A stretch of DNA of 64,000 bases from JAEXOD01 sp963663265. GTDB lineage: Bacteria > Bacteroidota > Ignavibacteria > Ignavibacteriales > Melioribacteraceae. The translations under genes were made by a program, and so were the position numbers. Location of the stretch: positions 1,674,001 through 1,738,000 of the forward strand of contig CAXXXM010000002.1 in assembly GCA_963663265.2 (NCBI GenBank). Reading direction: 5' to 3'. A model generated the notes under the pieces. That model was not told the origin of the DNA. It saw nothing but the letters and a program-made list of their open reading frames with translations, and did no database searches. Positions 17,393 through 25,529 of this stretch are shown here, piece after piece (the first letter of the stretch is position 1; every line of letters starts with the position of its first letter).

Positions 17393-18151
17393 TTAGCCAA
17401 ATCTTCCTGTAATATAGTCTTCAGTTTGTTTGTTAGCAGGGTTAGTGAATATTTTTGATGTTTTATCGTATTCTATCAGTTGTCCCATATACAAAAATGC
17501 TATATAGTCACTAATTCGAGCAGCCTGCTGCATATTGTGTGTAACAACAATAATTGTATACTTTTCTTTAAGGTCGTAAATAAGCTCTTCAATTTTATTT
17601 GTAGAAATAGGGTCTAAAGCACTTGCCGGTTCGTCCATTAATAAAATATCCGGTTTTGCCGTTAAAACTCTTGCAATACATAATCGTTGTTGTTGTCCGG
17701 ATGATAAATTGTAAGCATTTTCGGTTAAACGGTCTTTTACTTCATTCCATATAGCCGCTTGAATGCAAGCCTTTTCAATTATTTCATTAAGCTCAGTTTT
17801 GTTTTTAATACCATTTATAGTAGGGGCAAAAATCAAATTCTCATAAATTGATTTTGGGAATAGATTGGATTTTTGAAATACCATTCCAACTAACTTTCTT
17901 AAGTTAACGACATCAATGTTCTTTTCGTATATATCAACGTCATCAATAAATACATGTCCTTTTATCTTAAAACCGCCAATAAGTTCGTTCATTCTATTAA
18001 GAGTTCGCAGCAAGCTTGTTTTGCCACAACCAGAAGGACCTATTAATGTGGTTACTTTGTTATTAAAAACATCTAATGATACGTTATTTAATGCTTGCGT
18101 ATAATTAAAAAACACACTTAAATTATTTATTTTTATTTTTGTTTCTTTCAT
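17393..18151 (-). CDS. pstB: Phosphate ABC transporter ATP-binding protein PstB
   Basis: PstB drives high-affinity phosphate import. The 252-residue ATPase has Walker A GPSGCGKT at 38-45 followed by the PstB-typical TSLLRTLNRMNEL. It also has the ABC signature LSSGQQQR at 149-156, Walker B ILLMDEP with Asp173 and Glu174, and a switch histidine in IIVVTHNMQQA. Its start is one base after the pstA stop. Confidence 0.97.
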   Translation of the reverse strand: MKETKIKINNLSVFFNYTQALNNVSLDVFNNKVTTLIGPSGCGKTSLLRTLNRMNELIGGFKIKGHVFIDDVDIYEKNIDVVNLRKLVGMVFQKSNLFPKSIYENLIFAPTINGIKNKTELNEIIEKACIQAAIWNEVKDRLTENAYNLSSGQQQRLCIARVLTAKPDILLMDEPASALDPISTNKIEELIYDLKEKYTIIVVTHNMQQAARISDYIAFLYMGQLIEYDKTSKIFTNPANKQTEDYITGRFG

Positions 18152-18152
18152 A

Positions 18153-19139
18153 TTAAAACGTTGTTACTTCATCTAAAATTTTTCTAAATTTATATCTAAA
18201 AATTACAGCAGTAATATTAAAAATTAAAACAAGAGAAATCAATATTAATACCGTGCCATATTGATAAGGCAAAGTGATTTCAGGATTTGGGGATTGGGTA
18301 GCTAAATTAAACACATTGTATGCTAAAAACATAAACTGTTCAGCTGGATTAATTATTGGAATTGAAAAAAAGCCAACATTCAAATAGGTTAATGGTAAAT
18401 GAGGGAGAAAAAAAGCACAACCTAAAAACAGAACTGGGGCTGCTTCTCCGGCACCGCGGCTTATTGCCAATATAACTCCCGTTAATATTCCGGGGCGTGC
18501 CTGTGGAAAGACAATTTTTCTAATTACCTGCCATTTAGATGCTCCTAATCCGTAAGCAGCATTTCGCTGTTCTGCGGGAATGCGTTCTAAAGATTCCATT
18601 GTAGAAACAATTATTGTTGGTAGTACAAGTATTGCAAGAGTTGCTGATGCCCATAACAACGATGGTTTGCCGAACAATAATCCTGTTGATAGAGCAGTAT
18701 CAATATTTTTACCTACAACAAGAACAAAAAAACCTAAACCAAACAAACCGAAAACAATAGAAGGTACTCCGGCTAAATTATTTATTGATATTCTTATTAT
18801 CTTTTTTAGTCTGTCATTTTCTGCATATTCAACTATATATATAGCTGATAAAATGCCAATAGGAACAGCAAGTAAAATCATTAAAAAAGATACAGCCAAA
18901 GTTCCTATTATTGCAATGCCAATTCCATCTTTTTGGGGATCACCTGAAGGAGGATTTAATAAAAATCGCCAGGTAATAACGTCAGAACCATTATAAAAGA
19001 TTATAACTATTATAAACAAAAAAATCAACACCACTATCCATGTTAACATCCGTAAAATAATAATCCCAAAATTTTCTTTAATATAATCTTTTAAGGACTT
19101 ATTTTTTGTCAGCAATATTTTGGAAGAATTATATGTCAT
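18153..19139 (-). CDS. pstA: Phosphate ABC transporter permease PstA
   Basis: This is a 328-residue inner-membrane permease with six predicted helices. The cytoplasmic coupling loop reads NAAYGLGASKWQVIRKIVFPQARPGILTG, the EAA-type motif that contacts PstB. It overlaps pstC by 11 bp and ends one base before pstB, so it sits in a tight operon. Length is slightly above the usual for PstA because of a longer N-terminal tail. Confidence 0.95.
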   Translation of the reverse strand: MTYNSSKILLTKNKSLKDYIKENFGIIILRMLTWIVVLIFLFIIVIIFYNGSDVITWRFLLNPPSGDPQKDGIGIAIIGTLAVSFLMILLAVPIGILSAIYIVEYAENDRLKKIIRISINNLAGVPSIVFGLFGLGFFVLVVGKNIDTALSTGLLFGKPSLLWASATLAILVLPTIIVSTMESLERIPAEQRNAAYGLGASKWQVIRKIVFPQARPGILTGVILAISRGAGEAAPVLFLGCAFFLPHLPLTYLNVGFFSIPIINPAEQFMFLAYNVFNLATQSPNPEITLPYQYGTVLILISLVLIFNITAVIFRYKFRKILDEVTTF

Positions 19140-20094
19140 ATTTTTTTAGGTGCAATTTCATTTTAGAAATAATTAAATCAGCTATTAAATTTAGAATAAA
19201 AGTAATTACAAATAAACTAAAACCAATAAAGAATAAAGCGTAATAATGAGGAGAACTTTGCGAAACTTCACCCATTTCGGCAGCAATTGTTGCTGTCATG
19301 GTTCTTACGCTTTTGAAAATATTAATAGTAATCTCGCCGGCATTGCCGGTAGCCATTAATACTATCATGGTTTCTCCAATTGCTCGCCCAAGTCCCAATA
19401 TAATACTTGCAGAAGCACCGTTAATTGCAGCCGGGAGAATAATTTTTGTAATGGTTTGCCATTTATTTGCACCCAAAGAATATGCTGCTAAACGAATATC
19501 ATTTGGAATTGAACGGAGAGCATCCTCTGTTAAAGTAGTAATTGTTGGAATAATTATTAATGATAAACCAATTGATGCTAAAAAAGCATTTAACCGGCTT
19601 GCAGGGTGAAAAATATCGCCGATTATTGTTATTCCAATTGTAAGTAATAAAAAACCAAGTACAACAGTAGGAATGCTTGAAAAGAGTTCGATAAAGGGTT
19701 TAAGAATTTCGCGCAGCTTGGGGTTTGCAATCTCCGACAAATAAATTCCAATTGCAATTCCAAAAACAGAAGAAATAATTGTGGCAGGAATTGCAGTTAA
19801 CAAACTTCCAATTATTAATGGTACAAGAGAATATCTTGGTTCTGAACTTGTTGGATACCATTGATATACATAACTACTACTAACTGCTGATTGGTGTTTA
19901 TGAAAGAAAAATTCGCCTAATGTAATGGTATTTAAACCATGCATAGCCTCATTTAGTAAAAAAATAAATATCAATAATATTAAAAACAATGTTACGTAAC
20001 CATTTAGCATAAAAAAGTATTTTACAGCTTTTTCTAATAAAACTGATTTAACAGAAATTTTTTTATTATAAGGTGAATTTATATTCTTGTTCAT
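19129..20094 (-). CDS. pstC: Phosphate ABC transporter permease PstC
   Basis: This 321-residue permease pairs with PstA to form the phosphate channel. The coupling loop reads LAAYSLGANKWQTITKIILPAAINGASAS, and RAIGETMIVLMATGNAGE is characteristic of PstC. An extracytoplasmic loop after the first helix is longer than in E. coli PstC. The gene follows pstS by one base. Confidence 0.95.
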   Translation of the reverse strand: MNKNINSPYNKKISVKSVLLEKAVKYFFMLNGYVTLFLILLIFIFLLNEAMHGLNTITLGEFFFHKHQSAVSSSYVYQWYPTSSEPRYSLVPLIIGSLLTAIPATIISSVFGIAIGIYLSEIANPKLREILKPFIELFSSIPTVVLGFLLLTIGITIIGDIFHPASRLNAFLASIGLSLIIIPTITTLTEDALRSIPNDIRLAAYSLGANKWQTITKIILPAAINGASASIILGLGRAIGETMIVLMATGNAGEITINIFKSVRTMTATIAAEMGEVSQSSPHYYALFFIGFSLFVITFILNLIADLIISKMKLHLKKYDI

Positions 20095-20095
20095 A

Positions 20096-20977
20096 TTAGT
20101 TTATTGCTGTAAGAGGGATATACTCCATTTCCATTACAATCTTTTGCCCTGCTTTAGAAGTAATAAAACGGATAAATTCATTTGACTCGTTATTTGATTC
20201 ACCATTTGTATAACAATATAAATATCGTGAAAGAGGGTATTTTCCACTCCATATAACAGAATAATCAATATTTTTGTTTTTCATTAGATTAATACTATAA
20301 CCCGTTTGTTCATTAACAATTTTTAGTATTTTAACGCCTCTTTTTTTAGCAAAATATCCCAAACTGCCATATCCAACAGCGTGTTTATCTTTTCTAATTG
20401 ATTCTGTTAAAGCCGAAGTTCCTTGTAAAACTTGCGTTGAAGGGGCAAAATCGTAAAAAACATTTTTTGTTTTATCATGCAAAACGTACTCTTTCATAAA
20501 TTCATATGTGCCGCTACTGTTTTCTCTGCCAAACAAAGAAATTTCTTTATCAATACCTCCAACAAATTTCCAGTTAGTAATTTTACCGGAAAAAATATCT
20601 CTAAGTTGTTTAATGGTTAACGAATCAACTTTGTTTTCAGGATTTACAATTACAGCAATAGCATCTAAAGCAACAATATGTTTGGTTGGAATAATGTTAA
20701 GTCTGTTTGCTTTTTCAATTTCGTTTGTTTTTAACTCTCTGCTAATATTTGCAATATTGGCTGTTCCGTTAAGCAAAGATGCAATTCCGGTGCCCGAACC
20801 CCCTCCATTAATTTGAATAGAAATATTAGGTTTGTTTTCCATATACTTTTCTGCCCATAAACGAGTAAGATTTACCATTGTATCGCTTCCTTTAACAATA
20901 ATGGTTTCTCTTTTTTTTTGATTTGGACTGCAAGCAATAAAAAATAGAAATAATATAATTATGGCGTTAAAATTCAT
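20096..20977 (-). CDS. pstS: Phosphate-binding lipoprotein PstS
   Basis: PstS captures phosphate outside the inner membrane and hands it to PstCA. The 293-residue protein begins with a lipoprotein signal ending in LFFIACS, so the mature form is probably anchored at that Cys. KGSDTMVNL, INGGGSGTGIASLL and GRENSSGTYEF are the phosphate-contact motifs of the family. It is the first gene of pstSCAB-phoU. A Bacteroidota-like -7 element and repeated TTAACA hexamers lie just upstream. Confidence 0.95.
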   Translation of the reverse strand: MNFNAIIILFLFFIACSPNQKKRETIIVKGSDTMVNLTRLWAEKYMENKPNISIQINGGGSGTGIASLLNGTANIANISRELKTNEIEKANRLNIIPTKHIVALDAIAVIVNPENKVDSLTIKQLRDIFSGKITNWKFVGGIDKEISLFGRENSSGTYEFMKEYVLHDKTKNVFYDFAPSTQVLQGTSALTESIRKDKHAVGYGSLGYFAKKRGVKILKIVNEQTGYSINLMKNKNIDYSVIWSGKYPLSRYLYCYTNGESNNESNEFIRFITSKAGQKIVMEMEYIPLTAIN

Positions 20978-21008
20978 TTAAAAATAAATAGTCTAATAAG
21001 TCAAACTA

Positions 21009-21098
21009 CAAAATTACGAATAAATAAACTTATCTTGTTAATATATCAATGTTAAGAAATTGTTAACTCGTTTGCGATTGTTTGATATAAGTTGTTAA
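21009..21098 (-). promoter_or_regulatory. Candidate pst promoter with TTAACA direct repeats
   Basis: On the minus strand TTAACA occurs at 21066-21061 and 21055-21050, exactly 11 bp apart, and again at 21098-21093 and 21041-21036. Direct TTAACA-like repeats about 11 bp apart are the PhoP box of Bacillus subtilis. TAATTTTG (21016-21009) fits the Bacteroidota -7 box TAnnTTTG. That this organism's PhoB uses such a site is inference. Confidence 0.35.
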
Positions 21099-21489
21099 CC
21101 GTTTTTGTGGCTTGTCACTCTTTTGCTGCTTTTCGTCAATTTCTTCTATTAAGAGAACATGTCGCCCACTCTGGGTCTTATTATTTCGCGAGGATAGATT
21201 TGCTGTTGACATTCCGGCCCGCTGGGTCTCATTTGTCTAATTATTGGCTCTTCTGTTTTTAAAAGGTGCTTTATTCTTTAATTCCAAGAATCCCAGTTCA
21301 AACAATTATTAACCAAGTTTCAAGTTTCTGGTCTCAAGTCTCCAGCTTTTTAAGCATTAATCCAAAAAATCTTCTCAATCCCAATAATCTCAGTTCAGAC
21401 AATGGTTTTATGTTTTGCATCAACTTTGCTTTTTTTATATTCCCCATGACTGAAGTCATGGGCAAGAAGAAAAATGATTTTGCATAAAA

Positions 21490-21699
21490 CCCACGAATGA
21501 AGAGACTGTGTGAAAATTGGGGAATTGCTGTAATTAAAGACAACTCATCCCCCAGCCCCTTCTCTTAAAATAGAAGGGGAATGACTATAAGTGTCTATAA
21601 TATAATGCGTTGCAAGGATTTGTGTCTCCTCTCTTTTAAGAGAGGAGATTAAGAGGTGAGTTGTTTTTTAAGTTTTCACACAGTCTCTGAATTCGTGGG
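21490..21699. mobile_element. 210-bp MITE with 27-bp terminal inverted repeats
   Basis: The arms at 21490-21516 and 21673-21699 are inverted copies matching at 25 of 27 positions. Their core AGAGACTGTGTGAAAA is perfect. Nested inside are a second inverted pair (CAACTCATCCCC and AGGTGAGTTG) and the hairpins CCCCTTCTC...AGAAGGGG and CTCCTCTC...GAGAGGAG. No protein is encoded. The core end resembles the ends of the 6173-6482 element (both GAGRYTGTNT-AAAA-like), so they are probably one family. Confidence 0.75.
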
Positions 21700-21714
21700 A
21701 CAGAAATATAAATA

Positions 21715-22142
21715 TTCCCTCATCACGCTTCACGCATTACGCTTTTCACTATTAGCTATTCGCTGTTTTTTCGTCACTCGTCACTCCGTCACACGTCACT
21801 CTTTCGCTGCCTTTCGTCACTTGTCACTTGTTTCTCGTCACTTTCATTTCCTCATCACGCTTCACGCATTACGCTTTTCACTATTAACTATTCGCTGTTT
21901 TTTCGTCACTTGTCACTTGTTTCTCGTCACTTTCATTTCCTCATCACGCTTCACGCATTACGCTTTTCACTATTAACTATTCGCTGTTTTTTCGTCACTT
22001 GTTACTTCGTCACGCGTCACTCTTTCGCTGCCTTTCGTCACTTGTCACTCGTTTCTCGTCACTATCTTTCCCCCCGTCACGCGTCACGTTCTTTTACGCT
22101 TCACGCTTTTGCTATTCACTATTAGCTATTAGCTGTTCGCTG
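21715..22142. repeat. Irregular tandem array of GTCAC- and ACTATT-rich units
   Basis: Units starting CATCACGCTTCACGCATTACG begin at 21721, 21853 and 21942, and a degenerate fourth lies near 22095. Periods therefore vary (132, 89, ~150 bp). Each joins TTCACTATTARCTATTCGCTG to a run of GTCAC words spaced about 8 bp apart. Repeat units and 'spacers' are both repeated, so it is not a CRISPR. Open frames across it are compositional. The rest of 20978-22226 holds tail-only copies of the dispersed repeat (21276-21403) and short hairpins such as CATGACTGAAGTCATG. Confidence 0.8.
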
Positions 22143-22226
22143 GTTTCAACAAATTATTAATTAGATTCTTAATGTATAAATTGTTAATTTAAAACGTTGG
22201 TTTGAAATAATTTAAGGATTTTATTA

Positions 22227-22580
22227 ATGCACTGTTCAAATTGTGGTTCTCAAATTGCCGGTAATAGTAAGTTTTGTCCTAATTGTGGAATTACACTAAA
22301 TAATACAACAACAAATCAAAATGCGGGCGGTTTTAAAAATAATTATTCATATAATGGGCAGAATATAAACATAACAAATACCAAAAAAAGTCCAATTTTG
22401 GCGTTATTATTAAGTTTAATAATAGTTGGATTAGGACAGTTATACCTTGGGGATACAAAAAAAGCCGCAATAATGTTTGGATTAGCAATATTTTTTAGTT
22501 TGTTTTCTTTTGGTATTTTGTGGTTTGCAGTTGCTATTTGGTCAGCTTATGATGCATATAAAACCGCAAAAAGGTTATAA
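22227..22580 (+). CDS. Zinc-ribbon TM2-domain membrane protein
   Basis: The 117-residue protein opens with a zinc ribbon, CSNCG and CPNCG (Cys3, Cys6, Cys17, Cys20). A polar linker follows, then two membrane helices with the TM2-type arrangement (PILALLLSLIIVGLGQLYLG, then a KK turn and a second helix). TM2 proteins are small membrane proteins of unknown or diverse function. Its stop lies six bases before the next gene, so it heads a cluster with a DUF5685-like protein, a J-domain protein and a DedA-like protein. A scaffolding role is possible but only inferred. Confidence 0.8.
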   Translation: MHCSNCGSQIAGNSKFCPNCGITLNNTTTNQNAGGFKNNYSYNGQNINITNTKKSPILALLLSLIIVGLGQLYLGDTKKAAIMFGLAIFFSLFSFGILWFAVAIWSAYDAYKTAKRL

Positions 22581-22586
22581 GTATAT

Positions 22587-23426
22587 ATGATAGGAGTATT
22601 ACGTCCGGTTAAAAATGAATTGCCCCTTGAGTTTAGACCTTATATTGAAACAGTTCATTGCAGCGGTTGCGTTTTTATAAAAGATAATGCTTATCGATTG
22701 ATTTCTACTTTATATATTTATGAAACTGATTTTTTAATGTATTTATTAATGGGCTTTAATAATACAAAATTTGAAAAAAACAAAGTTTTATGTACGGGAT
22801 TTCCAATAATTAAAAAAAGCATTTATTCGGTTGATAAAGAGTATTCAAAAATTGTTTTTGCATTTTCTGTTGTTTCAGCTTATGCTTTTTTAGATGATAA
22901 AAAAAGAGATAATAATAGCAAAAAGGCAAAAATTTTTATTAAGCTATTAGAGCCACATTTGGAAAACAGTTTAGAACTTTTAAATATTGAAGATAGTCTA
23001 ATATTACATCCAAAACATTTGAATGAAATTAATGAAGAAAAAGCAGAAACTTTGAATGATTTATGTTTATTTTACAGACCATTAATTTCAAATTTATATT
23101 TTAATTCGTTAAAAAAATTAAATATTAAATGTAGTGATGTTTTATTAAGACAAATAACGGATAGAATAAGCGATATTTTAATATACACAGATTCAGTATC
23201 GGATTTTTATCAAGATATTAAAGAAAAACAATTCAATTTAATAAAAACAGAAGCAGAATTAGAGTTGGCTTTTGAAAAAGTAAAATCATTAAGTAGTGAG
23301 TTATCTATATTAGTTAGTCAAACAGTAAATCCCTGGAAACAAATACTAACCAATATTTTAACTTACGGTTTAATACATTATATTAATAAAAATTGGAAAA
23401 AAGATGACAAGGGAAGAAGCAATTAG
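22587..23426 (+). CDS. DUF5685-like protein of unknown function
   Basis: This 279-residue, mainly helical cytoplasmic protein begins MIGVLRPVKNELPLEFRPY and then has HCSGCVFI. From memory, this start and the nearby CxxC recall DUF5685 proteins (MFGYVRP...CGLC), which often sit next to a J-domain gene. A C-terminal coiled-coil-like segment (about 215-250) precedes a possible short hydrophobic tail. The gene overlaps the J-domain gene by 23 bp, which supports a functional pair. Family assignment is tentative and no function is known. Confidence 0.6.
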   Translation: MIGVLRPVKNELPLEFRPYIETVHCSGCVFIKDNAYRLISTLYIYETDFLMYLLMGFNNTKFEKNKVLCTGFPIIKKSIYSVDKEYSKIVFAFSVVSAYAFLDDKKRDNNSKKAKIFIKLLEPHLENSLELLNIEDSLILHPKHLNEINEEKAETLNDLCLFYRPLISNLYFNSLKKLNIKCSDVLLRQITDRISDILIYTDSVSDFYQDIKEKQFNLIKTEAELELAFEKVKSLSSELSILVSQTVNPWKQILTNILTYGLIHYINKNWKKDDKGRSN

Positions 23427-24195
23427 TATTTTAAAATTGCAGACAAATAATCCAACAAACGAAGAGATTATTTCGCAATACAGAAAACTATCAAGAAAAT
23501 ATCACCCTGATTTATATCAAAGTGCAGATGATAACGTTAAAGAGGTAATGCACGAAAAATTTATTCAAATTACTCAAGCAAAAGACTTTTTAATAAATAA
23601 TACGCAAGGATCAAGTAGTTATAGTTCTTCAACTTCCGGAGGTGACAGAGGATATTCCCAAAGTGTTGCTCAGTTTGAAGCGTTTTTACAAAGAAGACAA
23701 TTTACGGAAGCTGCAAATTTAATTAATAGTCTTATTTCTTCAAATGGTGAAACTCCATATCTGTTAGATTTAAGAATTCGTTTAGCCCTTGAAACACATC
23801 AATATAATATTGCGTATAGTGATATACTTACAATTGAAAGAATGGATGGTAATATGGCAAACGATCCTGATTTTCAACATTATAAAGCAATTATTACAGC
23901 TCAAGCAGGTGATTTTAATACAGCATATGTTTCAATTGATAAAGCTATCAGTTTGTTAAAAACTCCGGCTCCGGCATTTTTAGCCACAAAAGCCCATATT
24001 TTTATTATGCAGGGAAGAGTTAATGAAGCTGATGAAATTATTAAAATATTAGAACGTTACGATCCTAATCATCCTTTAGTACAGCAACGCAGACAGGTAT
24101 TTAATGTTGGTGGTACATATATGAATAAATCGGATGCCGGTGTAAATGCCTGTGCAGCATGTGCTATTTTGGAATGCTTATTTGATTGTTGTTAA
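23404..24195 (+). CDS. J-domain protein with TPR-like repeats and a Cys-rich tail
   Basis: The 263-residue protein has an N-terminal J domain (about 1-65) with the Hsp70-stimulating HPD motif at 34-36 (RKYHPDLYQ). It should therefore recruit a DnaK-type chaperone. A Ser/Gly-rich linker (about 70-90) and TPR-like helices (about 90-235) follow. The end is unusual: CAACAILECLFDCC places six cysteines in the last 14 residues, a possible metal-binding, palmitoyl-like or redox patch. It overlaps the DUF5685-like gene by 23 bp and is followed closely by the DedA-like gene. Confidence 0.8.
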   Translation: MTREEAISILKLQTNNPTNEEIISQYRKLSRKYHPDLYQSADDNVKEVMHEKFIQITQAKDFLINNTQGSSSYSSSTSGGDRGYSQSVAQFEAFLQRRQFTEAANLINSLISSNGETPYLLDLRIRLALETHQYNIAYSDILTIERMDGNMANDPDFQHYKAIITAQAGDFNTAYVSIDKAISLLKTPAPAFLATKAHIFIMQGRVNEADEIIKILERYDPNHPLVQQRRQVFNVGGTYMNKSDAGVNACAACAILECLFDCC

Positions 24196-24209
24196 ATTGG
24201 GGGCTTAAA

Positions 24210-24773
24210 ATGTTTAGTTCAGAGATTGTTTTATTTCTTTTAGCTTCTATTTTTGATAGAGCCGGAATACCTCTTTCTTTTTTAGCGGGATTATATTTGT
24301 TGCAGGGGAATAGTAATAATATGATTCTGTTTTTTATACTATCTATTATAATGGGATTTATTGGTGATGTTGTTATGTATTTTTGGGGAATTTATTATGC
24401 GGGGAAAGAAGAAACAAACTATTTTACAAAAAGAGCCGGTATGAGAGCATTAGTTATTAATAAATCTGAATTTATTGCCCAAAAACCAATTTTGTGGATA
24501 TATGTTTGTAGAGTATTTAGTTATATTAATCAATTAATACCATTTGCTTTAGGAATAAAAAAATATTCTAAAGCTAATTTTTTTATTCATTCATTAATTG
24601 CCAATGTAATCTGGTTTGGGTTGTTTTATTTTTTATCAAGTCAATGGTTGCAGTTTTTAACTCAACATGGAAGAGGGATAGGCATTGTAACAGGAGTAGC
24701 CGGTTTATTAGTTATTTGGGGTATTATTAAGTTTTCTGAAAAGAAAGTTAAAAGCAAAGGGATTACAAACTAA
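24210..24773 (+). CDS. DedA/VTT-like membrane protein
   Basis: About 187 residues with five hydrophobic segments. The motif order fits a small DedA/VTT-domain protein: a re-entrant AGLYLL helix, GFIGDVVMYFWGIYYAG, the Arg-containing VCRVFSYINQLIPFALGIKKYS and a C-terminal WFGLFYFLS. DedA proteins are linked to lipid scrambling and membrane potential. I start at the ATG at 24210 with GGGGG upstream. A TTG at 24186 would overlap the previous gene. The stop overlaps the convergent HD gene by four bases. Some family motifs are diverged. Confidence 0.7.
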   Translation: MFSSEIVLFLLASIFDRAGIPLSFLAGLYLLQGNSNNMILFFILSIIMGFIGDVVMYFWGIYYAGKEETNYFTKRAGMRALVINKSEFIAQKPILWIYVCRVFSYINQLIPFALGIKKYSKANFFIHSLIANVIWFGLFYFLSSQWLQFLTQHGRGIGIVTGVAGLLVIWGIIKFSEKKVKSKGITN

Positions 24774-25426
24774 ATATTTACTTCAGAATAAAACTGTTCT
24801 AAATAAGCTAACATAAACTTGTGTCTTTCTTCTGCTAATTCTTTTGCATAATCGGTATTCATTAAATCTTTAAGTAATAATAATTTTTCATAAAAGTGGT
24901 TGATAGCTGTATTATCATTTTTAAAATATGATTCTGAATCTTGATGGTTGATTGGCTTTTTTGAAGGATCATAAATTGGGCGGTTTTTATAACCACTGTA
25001 AGCAAAAACTCTTGCAATACCAACAGCTCCAATAGCATCAAGTCTATCGGCATCTTGAACAATTTGACCATCAAAAGTTAATTTGTCATTCTTTTTTGCA
25101 ATACCTTTAAATGATATGTTGGCAACAATATCAACTATGGCATCTTTTTCACTATTAGGAATATCAAATTGCTCTAAAAATTCCAAAGCTTTTTGGGGTC
25201 CAATTTTCATGTCTCCATTGTAAAATTTCCAATCGGCAATATCATGTAATAAAGCACCCATTTCAATTATAAATAGATTACCACCTTCTTTTGAATGAAT
25301 TAATCGAGCAGTTTTTAATACTCTAAAAATGTGCTGCCAATCGTGTCCACTCCCTTCAGAATTGAATTTTTCACTAATTTGTTCTTCGGTAGTTTTTATA
25401 ATTGTTTTTTGTAAGGTTGTAAGCAT
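24770..25426 (-). CDS. HD-superfamily phosphohydrolase (YedJ/YpgQ-like)
   Basis: The 218-residue cytoplasmic protein carries the metal-binding HD pattern: His28 in SGHDWQHIFRV, His61-Asp62 in ALLHDIADWK, and Asp residues in IVQDADRLDAIGA (about 125-130). Spacing and the DADRLDAIGAVGIAR signature match the YedJ/YpgQ group, whose studied members hydrolyse nucleotides or related phosphates. It is a single gene, convergent with the DedA-like gene. Substrate is not predictable from sequence. Confidence 0.85.
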   Translation of the reverse strand: MLTTLQKTIIKTTEEQISEKFNSEGSGHDWQHIFRVLKTARLIHSKEGGNLFIIEMGALLHDIADWKFYNGDMKIGPQKALEFLEQFDIPNSEKDAIVDIVANISFKGIAKKNDKLTFDGQIVQDADRLDAIGAVGIARVFAYSGYKNRPIYDPSKKPINHQDSESYFKNDNTAINHFYEKLLLLKDLMNTDYAKELAEERHKFMLAYLEQFYSEVNI

Positions 25427-25529
25427 GATATTCTCATAAGGTCAAATAGTTTAAAATGGACATGTGAAATTTAATAAAAAAATTATTATTTTTATTACTG
25501 CTTATCTTTTATAACTCGGAAAAACGAAT

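Noticed and set aside
21656..22125. Open frames across the GTCAC array (repeats of VTRHS-like peptides)
   Set aside because: They arise from the repeated DNA words. Unit lengths are not all multiples of three and there is no ribosome site.
21715..22142. Possible CRISPR array
   Set aside because: Both the 'repeat' and the 'spacer' parts recur, periods vary from 89 to about 150 bp, and no cas gene is present.
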